Below, piece by piece: positions 1-10,589 of a DNA stretch of 64,000 bases. The translations under genes and the position numbers were made by a program. Every line of letters begins with the position of its first letter. Position 1 is the first letter of the stretch. The notes beneath the pieces were generated by a model. It had not been told where the DNA came from, made no database searches, and was given only the letters and a program-made list of their open reading frames with translations. The stretch comes from Parasponia andersonii (taxonomy: Eukaryota > Streptophyta > Magnoliopsida > Rosales > Cannabaceae): NCBI GenBank assembly GCA_002914805.1, contig JXTB01000560.1, positions 1 to 64,000 on the forward strand, in the 5' to 3' direction.

Positions 1-1344
1 GTTGTTTATCTTAAATATAAATCGAAGGCTGCCAAGAGAAATCCTTCTTTTATCGCTTCTTGCTGCCTGAAGTGTTCGTCTATCTTTGAACCCGTGTTGA
101 GCTTTAAGAAGAGTTTTTCCATTGGGAAGATATCACTGTTGGTAGGCTTTATACTCGTGGTAGTTTCCGAATGCACCATGACTATGGGAACACCTTCAAG
201 AGCGGTAATTGTGGCCGATTTCAAAACTTCAAAGAGCTATTAAGCCAAATGGCACTTGAGACCAACGTTGGTAGAAACGTTCCAGGTAAATCTGTTATGT
301 CATTGACTTCTTTTGCCATAACGTGGATGCGCATTTCCTTCTCATTTTTCATTTGTATGACCTTCGGTGCCATCATTCTACCCATTGAGAGTAAATTATA
401 TTTGTTGGTGGCTTTTTTGATTGCTCTTCCACGTGGCAGAAATATCTAAGTTGGTTTAATGTGGTAGCTTTCCACCAGGGATTCACTCTTGTCACTGCTG
501 TTCAACTCTTGATTGCTCTTACTTTCTCGGTACTTTTTGGGTATTATGAATAGTATTATGTGGTAGAAGTGAGGAAGAAATCTGAGACTATAGGGGAGGA
601 TTTGGCTGATAATCATGATGGTTATACTTAGACATTTTAAGAATTTCTTAGGATTAATTACGTCTTTTGGTTGGTTTAAAATGGTAAAACTAATACATAA
701 CTCTTACATGCTTTTCAGCTTTTTATATGTACCACAATTAAATCGGCAAGAAATAGCACCTATTTAGCATGAAATTTAAACCTTCTACCTTCGTTTCCAT
801 TTTCAAATTTTAAAGCTGTCAACAATAAGTCTCAACGACAAAAGAGCCTAACATACCTATGAAACATTTTCCAAAGACATGCAATAAAGTTCCTTCTCTG
901 GCTCATATAATTAAGGGAAAAACAAAATACTACATAACAAACTTTAGGAGAAAGTTACATATTATTATATGATAGCATAAGGCAGGAGAAAGACTTGTCA
1001 ATTGCTTGCTCTAATTATTTTATAGCCTTATTTAAGTATTCATTTGCCTCATCATGGTCAAGTATATATAATGCAAGAGAAGTAAGCCCCGTCCAAGCAC
1101 CAAAGGGTATCATGTTTCTTGGGCTTAACCATCAATTCTCCAATTTTTCAATTTTTTTTAAGTGAAGGCAGGGTAATTGCAAGAGCGTGATGATGGCTCA
1201 CCGGCATATGGCTCAGCTCCAAAGAGACAGTGTTGACAAGGGCACAATAGCTTTTTGCCAAAATAAAGTACATTGTTAGATACTAATCCTATGGTTAATA
1301 ACAAGAGGTCCCGCGTAGAGTAATGAAAAAGGGTTCCACTATAG
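1..1344. other. Unrecognised AT-rich region
   Basis: No gene could be identified with confidence. Bases 1-640 have a more balanced, coding-like composition than the rest. Short open stretches exist on both strands: a hydrophobic one on plus at about 171-449 and a hydrophilic one on minus at about 6-224. Neither matched a family I know, and both are closed by nearby stops. They could be diverged exons of a gene running off the left edge. Bases 640-1000 are AT-rich with nothing recognisable. Confidence 0.4.
1015..1131 (-). pseudogene. Possible terminal exon of a TPR-like protein
   Basis: Read on the minus strand this stretch is open for 38 codons, ends in TAA, and translates to a peptide resembling a helical repeat C-terminus. 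It has a GAWTGLTSLALYILDH core, followed by an acidic helix ending in LNKAIK. This composition is unlike the AT-rich chance ORFs around it. The frame is closed by a TGA just upstream, and no acceptable splice acceptor or upstream exon was found. It may be a relic or the last exon of a gene whose other exons were lost to the duplication and insertions nearby. The family assignment is weak. Confidence 0.2.
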
Positions 1345-1828
1345 TCTCTCACTAAAATATTACTGAAATTTTCTTGAAAATATAAGTCTAATTACACCTT
1401 CTTATTTTTACAAAAGGGCCCTAAACTATCTTTTTCCACCCATCTTTCCTTTAAAAAAGAACGTCATTGCATAGTTGCATCGATTAAATAGCTATGAAAA
1501 TCCACCCATAATATTCTAATATGCAACCTGAAAATTCAATCCATTTCTCAAGAAAATTTCCAAGTAAATAATTTCCTGGAAACAATTTGTCGAAATGAGG
1601 CATTAGGATAACTTAAACTTTTCTCTCTTTTGTCTCCTACTTCACCTTAATTTTTTATAACTTGAAACAAACACATAAATCATCCTACTAAAAAAAATAT
1701 ACGTGAAAATAAATTTGGAGGAAAATAAAGAAAGAGAAACAAATTATAGAGATCTGGAAAATCTCATAACCCAAAAAGTCATTCATAACTTTTTTTAACT
1801 CATTCAAATAGGTAGAATTTACCATAAT

Positions 1829-4800
1829 TGTAAAAACCGAATTTAAATAGAAGCAAAAGAGTAATTTTTGACCAATGGCATTTTGGTAATAGTGAATTTT
1901 TGGATTTTTTAATTAAAAATATCTGGAATGAATGAGGACCATTTTATATCTAGGTTCATTTGGACTAAAATGAAGAGAAAAATTGAAAAGAAGACTAAAG
2001 TACAAATATAAAGTGCATGAATGAAAGGATTTTTGAAATTTTGGGTAAAACTTTTAATTTATGTAAACAGTGCCCATTCAATCAGGAACTCACATGTGGC
2101 TTTACAGTTCCTTTATTTGCCTTTAAATCCCTAATTTTTCTGCAAAACTCTTGAGATCACCACCAGTCGACGGTACATACCACTGAGAATAGCTGCCACA
2201 CTCCCAACTTTCTACCCCGACACACCACCTCGCCATGTTCATTGAAGGAAGATGAAGACAACCCAGTAACTCCCGCCGTGTTACGAGCTCCAGCGAGAGA
2301 GCTTAGGCCGTCCAAAAGTAACGCCACTTTAGGTGTTTTTCGGTCAAATGACCATCGTTAGCCATCGTTCTTCCTCACCTCTAGCTGGTATGAACTCTAC
2401 TCGTCCTCCTCGATGATCTACAAATGGTCTCATGGCAAAAAATAGCTCCGGTAAGCATTTGATTATTTAGTCGTTTTCTCAACATTTAATTTCGATATTC
2501 TTTTACAAATATTTTGAATATCATATGATTCATAGGTGAGATTTAGTGTAATTGTTGGACGATTAATTGCCTAATAGGGTATAAATTACTTCGGTGAAAT
2601 TGAGTTCCCAAGTATGAGAAAATTCAGATTTAAAAGTTGGTACTTTCACGAATATTTTCAAGGTTATGTTTTTATAATTATTTTCGTGAACTTATTATTT
2701 CGATCATGAAACTTTAATGAGGAAATAGAAGAGATTAAAACATAAATGACTACGATAGTTTTGTATTAAAATGAAATCTAGAAATGAGATAATTTTTGAA
2801 TAGAAAATATGGTATCTTTCTAAATATTTCTAAAAATAACATTTTTTTGTAATTCTCGGATTTAAAGCCTGTTTAAGGGTCGGAACTTCGAAATTGAATT
2901 CTGACTTCAAATTTGGATTCATTGAGGTCAAGAGGCGAACTTTAATATAAAATATCACTATCTTTTGAAGTAGCATGAGGCTTATGAATAATGTCATTTT
3001 GCATGTTATGGGATGGGTATTGTCTCAGAACCCAAATTTAATAAGTTGTATGTCTAACCTAATTATTTTGGACATTAAAAATTCAGTAGTGATATTTGTT
3101 TCTCATTTTGAGACTATTGGAAAATTCACTTTTCAAAGTAAACCTACAGGATTCCCGAAATGACTGTTCAAACACTCAAGTGATCAATGAGAGACTTTTC
3201 GAGCGTCGTTAGCTTGGTATAGCAACCATCTCAAGGTAAGAGTTTAATTACATAGTTTTATACTTTTTTATATTTATAATTGCGTTATAATTGATTTATG
3301 AAAAATCATGATTTATGCGATGGTTTAATAAATTATGAAAACACATTGGATTATATTAGGATTAGATTGTATGATTTTATATACATATTTCAAATTGTAA
3401 TTACGGGGTAATACAACAGAGAGTTGCCCATATTATAGTAAATCCCAGTATAATGCCAAGTGAATTTTTTAAAGCATTGTTTAGTTATATTTTGCATAGT
3501 TATTACATATCTTGTTACATGTTGTACATACCATTAGATCACATACTTGAGTTCCATTATTGCATCATGGTAGTTTCGATTACTAGTGAGTTACTACAGT
3601 ACTAGGTGAAAGACCTAGAATCCTACACAAATATTTAGTCGACATAACTTCGGGTAGTTTAAAGATACTAGATACCTTTGGTAAGGGGTATTACAAGATC
3701 ATGATGGGAGGATGAGAGCTCACTCATTTATATTGGTTGATATATGATATGTGATTTTGGTTTTAGTTTTGAATATCTGATTATTCTTGATCTCAAATAT
3801 TTTGTAAACTTAATTTGACAAATGGATTTTGGAAAAGGTTTAATCATGTAGGTTTAGTAAAATTGCATTCATTCAAAAAGGTAATTGAATTCCCGTAATT
3901 CTCTTCTTTTAGGTGTTTGTCTATTTGAAATAGTCATGCTAATGGTTAGACAAACTATGTGACTTATACTTGCATTTCTATTCCTATTCTTTGGTATTTG
4001 TCTATACTCTTTTTACCTTTTTCAATTGTTCAACTATTTAGCAAAGATTAGTAAATTTACTAAGTAGATGCATAAAGATAGTTTTATTATAATGCCAAGT
4101 GAATTTTTTAAAGCATTGTTTAGTTATATTTTGAATAGTTATTACATATCTTGTTACATGTTGTACATACCATTAGATCACACACTTGAGTTCCATTATT
4201 GCATTATGGTAGTTTCGATCACTAGTGAGTTACTACAGTATAGGTGAAAGACCTAGAGTCCTACACAAATATTTGGTCGACATACCTTCGGATAGTGTAA
4301 AGATACTAGATACCTTTGGTAAGGAGTATTACAAGATCATGATGGGAGGATGAGAGCTCACTCATTTATATTTGTTGATGTATGATATGTGATTTTGGTT
4401 TTAGTTTTGAACATCTTATTATTCTTGATCTCAAATATTTTGTAAACTTAATTTGACAAATGGATTTTGGAAAAGGTTTAACCATGTAGGTTTAGTAAAA
4501 TTGCATTCATTCAAAAAGGTAATTAAATTCCCGTAATTCTCTTCTTTTAGGTGTTTGTCTATTTGAAATAGTCATACTAATAGTTAGACAAACTGCGTGG
4601 CTTATACTTGCATTTCTATTCCTATTCTTTGGTATTTGTCTATACTCTATTTACCTTCTTCAATTGTTCAACTATTTAGCAAAGATTAGTAAATTTACTA
4701 AGTAGATGCATAAAGATAGTTTTATTATTTTAGAACTTAAAATTATAGTGATTTTATGCAACTTATTTTTGACATTAAATTTATGACTTTTTATAAATAA

Positions 4801-5013
4801 ATTAATTGGAAACTTTCTTAAACTTTAATGGATATTTTTCTAAATTAATTAAAACTAATAAAAATTTTAATGGTTATGGAATTGATAATTATTTGAGGAC
4901 CAAAAAGAAATTCTAGAGTATTTGATTTCTCTTAAATTTCGTAAAATTAATATTTAATTATATTTCCACCTAAAATTACTAAAAGTCATAGTTTTAAATT
5001 TCTGGTCGTGATA
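1829..5013 (+). mobile_element. Solo LTR A, Tekay-like Ty3/gypsy family
   Basis: The sequence begins TGTAAAAACCG and ends GGTCGTGATA (expected TG...CA, with the last C now T). It is flanked by the 5-bp target duplication ATAAT (1824-1828 and 5014-5018). It is related along its length to the LTR of the element at 54372-61887 and to the solo LTR at 27126-29855. Shared blocks include the start, an internal TATGTCTAACCTAATTATTTT region, and the GTCGTGA terminus. No gag or pol is present, so this is a solo LTR left by LTR-LTR recombination. It is longer than its relatives partly because of an internal 639-bp tandem duplication. The paralogous site near 8595 is empty. Confidence 0.88.
3449..4727. 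repeat. 639-bp tandem duplication inside solo LTR A
   Basis: The block starting TATAATGCCAAGTGAATTTT at 3449 recurs at 4088, and the two copies stay aligned to about 4727. They differ at only scattered positions, mostly transitions and single-base indels. Both contain the same internal landmarks, such as GGTGTTTGTCTATTTGAAAT. The related LTRs at 27126 and 54372 carry the segment once. Confidence 0.9.
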
Positions 5014-5997
5014 ATAATATTTTAAAATATTTCTATTAATCGTCAACGTAAATCATAATATTCAGTCCATGAATCTATGTAAATGTCCGTAGAGGTGCAT
5101 GAATACAAGAAATTTTCATAATAATAATAATAATAATTGACTGAACTTTTTTTTTTCCCTAGTTTTGCTGTTCTATTTTTTTCTTTTCAACGTATTGATT
5201 AATTTCTTAATTAGAATACATCGATCTTGGATATCTTTTGTCTTTTTATACATTATTTACTTCTCTTTTATGTTCAGGCTTTGACAATCAGTGAAAATAG
5301 TTGGAATCTATCAAATTTTTCATTGAAGCCTTGTTTTGAAGCTTCTTGTCAAGCTCTCTAATTTTTAATAATCAATATTGAATAGAATGGTATTTATAAT
5401 AAGGTGTGTTACAATATTTTAATTTTAATGTATATAAGAAAGGAATGTGTTTTCTACACTCATGTACTCATATGTAATTTAATTTGGGGATTTTTAGTGT
5501 ATTAAAAAGAGTATAAAGAAAGTAAACAAAGAGGTGGAATAGACTCGTCCTTCATTTTATTTCTTATAATTCTATTGTTGTCCCTTGAAATTTACATTTA
5601 CATTTTTGCATCTTAGTATTATTTGACTAATAAATGTTATTATTATTTGGATAGCACTCCTTGAGAGAAATTAGGACAAATATGTATGAAAATAAATCTA
5701 TTTTGGGATATAGACTAATTTTAAAAAATCTCTTACACAATATGCATGAGGACCAAAATGCACTTAAGAAAGCTATGTCCAATTTAACTTGCATCTCTCT
5801 CAGACTGGCCAACTGACCCTCGCTCTTGGACTCCTTCTCTTTGATGCCATGTCTCACTCCCTCTCTAGCTGCCTTTTCTTCGTCACTGACTCACTCACTC
5901 TTCAATGCGCCGGCAGCCGCAAGGTCTTGTAAAGCTCTTTCTCCTTCTATCTCTGTCGCATGAACCTGGAATACACCACAAACCAGATTTCCTCGAA

Positions 5998-6000
<3 letters not shown>

Positions 6001-6039
<39 letters not shown>
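6001..6039. repeat. (CT)n microsatellite
   Basis: About 19 uninterrupted CT repeats lie at the position where the paralogous unit carries its Tat-element insertion. The open frames across it (Arg-Glu or Ser-Leu repeats) are artefacts of the dinucleotide. Confidence 0.95.
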
Positions 6040-6042
<3 letters not shown>

Positions 6043-6049
6043 GTTCCGA

Positions 6050-6275
6050 CTATTTCGACAAGTCTTGATGACTTGGACTTCAACAGTTTTAGACTAAGAC
6101 TCGATGTGTTTCGACGAGAGTATTTCGATGGGTTCCAATATGATTTTGATGGGTTTTAATTTCGATTGATATAAGATGCGGTTCGACAGGATTTCGACGA
6201 TTTTCGACGAGTTTTAATTTCGACGAGTTTCGACTTGAGGATTTCGACAGTCTTTGATAAGAATTTTCGACGACC
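6050..6275. repeat. TTTCGACGA-rich degenerate tract, copy 1
   Basis: The motif TTTCGACGA or TTTCGATGG recurs many times at irregular spacings, mixed with TTTTAATTTCGA. The same tract occurs in the paralogous unit at about 21998-22245. It looks like decayed short tandem repeats rather than coding sequence. Confidence 0.7.
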
Positions 6276-6712
6276 CTCTAATGTTTGGACACATTTAGCT
6301 AGTTTTAATCTGGTCGTCTCCGACTTCGACACCACCCATAATATCGCAGACCAATGGAAATATATGACCTGTTGTTATTTTTTGTTTTTTGGTTTTTTTT
6401 TTTAAATGGGACTTGTCGTTTGCATGAGCTACTGCCGACACCCCCAAATATTGCCACTTGTTCTTTCGTTTGTTTTTAGGAGAAGAGATACATTGGAAGA
6501 AAAGATAGAGAAAATTAGGTTAAGAGCAATATGGGTATGTAAAATTATCGGGGTAGTTTGGACTTTTTAATTGTGTTACGCGTATTTTACAAAGACTTAC
6601 TGAGTGGAGCATATACCTCAAATTTGCTATATTTTACCTATTTTGTACTCCCTAGTGCTTGCTTTCTTTCTTTTGCTCGGATGCTTTCAATGATTGTTGA
6701 TCCTTTTATTAA

Positions 6713-8149
6713 ACTCAACAATATGTTATCAAAATTTACGTTTTCAACATATAACATCTAATTTTGAGTAAAGAAATTAACTGATGAAACCACACCATTC
6801 CTTAATAAAGTATGGAAACAAAATTTATTTCCAAATAGCTTCTAAACTCGTAGAAATCTAAAGTGTTTTTTCTTTTCATTTGAATTGTTTGATAACAAGT
6901 TTCTATTTAATTTCGAAATTAACTCTTTTGAAATAGTTACTCTTTTAAAACATAGAATGAGAATAGTATTTTCATCTATTACATTTTTTTTCCCTAAAAT
7001 TTAAATATTGCATTGGTAAATTTGAAATTTTATGTTAAATCTTAAGGAGTGGATATAATTTTCAAGAATACATGGTTAAATTTTTTAAAAATGAAAACTA
7101 TATATAGGAGATATGTTTACAATTACTGCATGAAAATAATTTGAGATAACAGGCCATAACAATTTTCAAGATTTCAAAGGAAAAAAACTAAACAAAAAAT
7201 AAAAACTAGAAGCTAAAAGAAATAAAAATAAAACCCAAATTGGCTTCTGTCTTTCTTGGTTGTCTTTTTCCTTCTTTACATTCTCAAAACATGACTATGC
7301 GCAATGGATTTCATTAGAGACGTGGAATCAAGATACAATGCCTTTGAATGCGGTTGTCATTGACACTATCAAGATTTTGCGACAAGCTCACCTAAGCCGA
7401 CTTCTACAACTCCTCTGAGGAAAATGATTTTTATATATCACCAATTCAGGAGGTACTTTTTTTTTTTTCACCTATCAATGGGTGTTGTTTTGCCTATTTA
7501 AAATCATCACACATGTCTTTTATGATAAAATATAGAAAGAGAAAAATATTATTTAAATAATACATATTTATATTTATTATTTTTTTTAACTATTGAAATT
7601 ATGGTAATTGTTAGATAATGATCCAATAATTAAAAAAATACTTATAAATAAATAAAATAAAATACATATTAAATTGCAAATCTTTAAATATATATAATCT
7701 ATATCAATTGAATTGAGCCTCAACATTTGGAGATGTGGGCAACTAATAAGGTCCGGGGGGGTGAAGCTCTGCACTATTTTTTTAAAAAAATTCTTTTAAA
7801 GATTATACACATTTAGTAGCAGTAAATTGATATATGAAAGCATAGAAATGATAAAATAAGCTCATTAGGGACCCCACAAAAAAATTAAGAAAAATTACAT
7901 ATAAAGTGGCCAAGCTAATTAATGCCCAAATCAATTAAAATTCTTTTCGAATTTGTGTGTAAAATAAAAAGAAAATAAATTAAATTTATTTTCCCTTAAC
8001 CCTCACCCGCAAAAGAAAAACCCCTCATTTTATCTATCTCCATGACTTTTTAAATGTCCACTATAAACAAATTAGTTTTGGAAAAAAAAATCCCCATTTC
8101 ATTTTAAGATCGTTTTATTGTCATACCTTAGTTTACTTTTTCGACACAT
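6713..8149. other. AT-rich spacer
   Basis: AT-rich sequence with homopolymer runs. There is no recognisable gene, RNA or repeat beyond simple A and T tracts. Confidence 0.6.
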
Positions 8150-9182
8150 TTACTAAAACCACGCCTCATAGAAAATTTTAGTTCTCAGTATCACTAATTA
8201 CACCTCCTTATTTGTCAAAAAAGGACATCTAACTTTCTTTTCCCACCCATCTTTCTTTAAAAAAAAAAAAGAGAGAGAAAAAGAACGTCATTGGATAGAA
8301 ATTTCCAAGTAAATAATTACTTGGATACAAATTTGTCAAAATTAGGCATCATGATAACTTAAACTTTTCTCTCTTTTGTCTCCTACTTCACCTTAATTTT
8401 CGATAACTTGAAACAAACACATAAATCATCTTACTTTTTTTTAAAAAAAAACTTTCAAACATGAAAAATAAATTAGGAGGAAAATAAAGAAAAAGAAACG
8501 CATTATAGAGATCAAGTATGGTAAATCTTAAAACCCAAATAGTCATTCACAGCAATTTTCATTCATTCAAATGCGCAGGATTTACCATAATCTTTTAAAA
8601 TATTTCTATCAATCGTCAAATTAAATAATAATAATAATAATAATAATAATATTAAAGTTTTTTTCCTAGTTTTGCTGTTCTTTTTTTTTTTTTCTTTTTC
8701 AATGTATTGATTAATTACTTAATTAGTATACATCATGGATATATCTTTTTTTCTTTTCATACATTATTTACTTCTCTTTTATATTCAGGCTTTGACAATC
8801 AGTGAAAATAGTTGGAGTCTATCGAATTTTTCATTGAAGCATTATATTGAAGCATCTTGTTAAGATCTCTAATTTTCACAATAATCAATATTGAATAGAA
8901 TGGTGTTTACAATAGGGTGTGTTACAATATTTTAATTTTAATGTATATATACTAAGGGAATGTGTTTTTTACACTTATGTACCCATATGTAATTTTATTT
9001 AGTAAATAAAAAATATATTAAAAATAGAAAGTAGACAAAAAGATAATAATTAATAGACTTGTTCTTCATTTAGAACAAATATGTACGAAAACATATGTCT
9101 ATTTTGAGGTATCCGCTAATTTAACAAACCGATGAAAAATAGGTACGAGGACCAAAATGCCCTTAAAAAAGCTACGCCCAGT

Positions 9183-9240
9183 TTAACTTGCATCTCGCTC
9201 AGACCGACCGATTAACTTGCATCTCGCTCAGACCGACCGA
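9183..9240. repeat. 29-bp perfect tandem duplication
   Basis: The 29-bp unit beginning TTAACTTGCATCTCGCTCAG occurs twice back to back (9183-9211, 9212-9240). The paralogous unit near 5785 carries it once, so it arose in copy 2 only. Confidence 0.9.
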
Positions 9241-9423
9241 CCAATCCTCACTCTTCTACTCCCTTTCTTTGATCCCATTCCTCACTGCATCTCCGGCTAC
9301 CTTTTCTTCTTCACTGACTCTCTCACTCTTCAACGCCCCAGCAGCCGCAAGGTCTTGTGAAGCTCTTACTCCCTCTATTTTTGTCGCACGTACCAAGAAT
9401 ATAGATCTCCTTGAAGCTCTTTC

Positions 9424-10246
9424 TGTTGGAGCAAGTTTCTCACTAGCCGTCCACGTGTCTCTGAACCGCCGATGATATGTTCTCCAACTGTCCACGTGTC
9501 CTCGCTATCCCAAAGTACTCTGAAATCCAAGCAGAGTCGGAGAGGCGGGGGTGCCTACCTGCAAAGACTCTCCGATGCTTAAGTCAATGGTTTATCTTTG
9601 ATACAGGATAGCAAGGAATTAGTTCAGAATGAGTATATATTTGTTTCTTGCTCATAAGCTTTCTTTATATATTTTCTTTTTGTAAGTGTACATGCTCCTC
9701 TCGGGAATGTATGGCTCTTATATATATAGTCCCGAGATTGTGAGCCATACAGGTTTCAATCTCAGGACTGAGTACCTTTTTCCTCAAAATCTTTTTCAGA
9801 GGTCACACGCCGAGATTTCTGCGATCTCCTCTGTGTTGTCGTGGCCTGATTTCCGCTGCCTCCTATGGCTTCCATCTGTCAGAGGTAAGATTTGGGTAAA
9901 TCGCCGTTCTATTAGGACGGCTTGTCCCTTGCGCACGCCTATCCAGGATTGCATTAAATGCTCTGTCTGGGTCTGGAGCCGTGAATTGCTTTCCATTGTA
10001 TTCAGTCAGAAGACCCTTGGGGCTTCCGACCCTCCCAACTATCGAGGTTAGGGCAACTGTACTCAGGTGGCAGACCCTTGGGGCTTCCGACCCCCACCTG
10101 TCGAGATTGGGGTAAGACTGGGCCAGATTGTCCAGGGTCAGTAATGGGCTCAGCCCTAACTTCGGATGGCCCAATGGCCGATTGTGAGATCACGTGCGAC
10201 CCGCGTAGCCTTCCACGTAGCGTATGGCTTGGGAACGGGTCCCACA
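9424..10246 (-). repeat. 3' LTR of the Tat element
   Basis: Begins TGTTGGAGCAAG and ends GGTCCCACA on plus. It is a direct repeat of 21178-21975. It carries about 21 bp near 9990-10010 that is absent from the other LTR, plus a few single-base differences. A TATATATA tract lies near 9720. Confidence 0.93.
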
Positions 10247-10262
10247 ACTTCCCCCATTTTCT
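10247..10262 (-). other. Polypurine tract of the Tat element
   Basis: On minus this reads AAAATGGGGGAAGT directly before the LTR start TGTGGGACC. This is the expected position for plus-strand DNA priming. Confidence 0.75.
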
Positions 10263-10589
10263 TACTTGACGGACTCGTGTCCATCAAGTAGGGAAATCGT
10301 CTCTCTGTTCCTCCAATCTGGGGGATGCATGTGGTTCCCCTCTTACCAATGCGGAGGTATACTATCTCATATCACGAGATCTATTTGAATTTTGAAGTTC
10401 TGACTGCTCAGTTTCCCTTATTCTCCCCTTTTTCAGAAAGAATTCTTCGGCTTCTCCTCTATAAAAATCGTAATTATGTTCATTTGCCATTTTACTAAAA
10501 TTTTCAATCATTCCAACCTCATAAAATCCTGGTGTTTCTGCTTCCTTCTCCTCTAAAGACTCTCACTCTTTTAGTCGCGTTTCGGTACA

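Larger units (their letters stand above)
1345..6712. repeat. Duplicated unit, copy 1 (interrupted by a solo LTR)
   Basis: About 2.1 kb of unique sequence (1345-1828 plus 5019-6712) aligns end to end with 8150-9423 plus 21981-22704. The shared landmarks come in the same order. They are a stretch around AATTTCCAAGTAAATAATT, the word CTTTGACAATCAGTGAAAAT, a CT-rich leader with GCAGCCGCAAGGTCTTGT, the TTTCGACGA-rich tract, and GATGCTTTCAATGATTGTTG near the right end. Small indels separate the copies, for example about 75 bp extra near 1470 and about 100 bp extra near 5560-5660 in this copy. The nature of the unit is not known: it could be a non-autonomous element or a segmental duplication. No intact ORF was recognised in it. 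Confidence 0.8.

Noticed and set aside
171..449. 92-codon ORF with a hydrophobic middle
   Set aside because: No family match, no flanking exons, and the opposite strand is equally open. Kept only as part of an unrecognised region.
5895..6159. Two overlapping ORFs with Arg-Glu and Ser-Leu repeats
   Set aside because: They are translations of the CT microsatellite. The same applies at 54492-54942 and 61477-61906.
9188..9475. 95-codon plus ORF before the Tat element
   Set aside because: It runs from the duplicated unit into the LTR, and the paralogous unit does not keep the frame.
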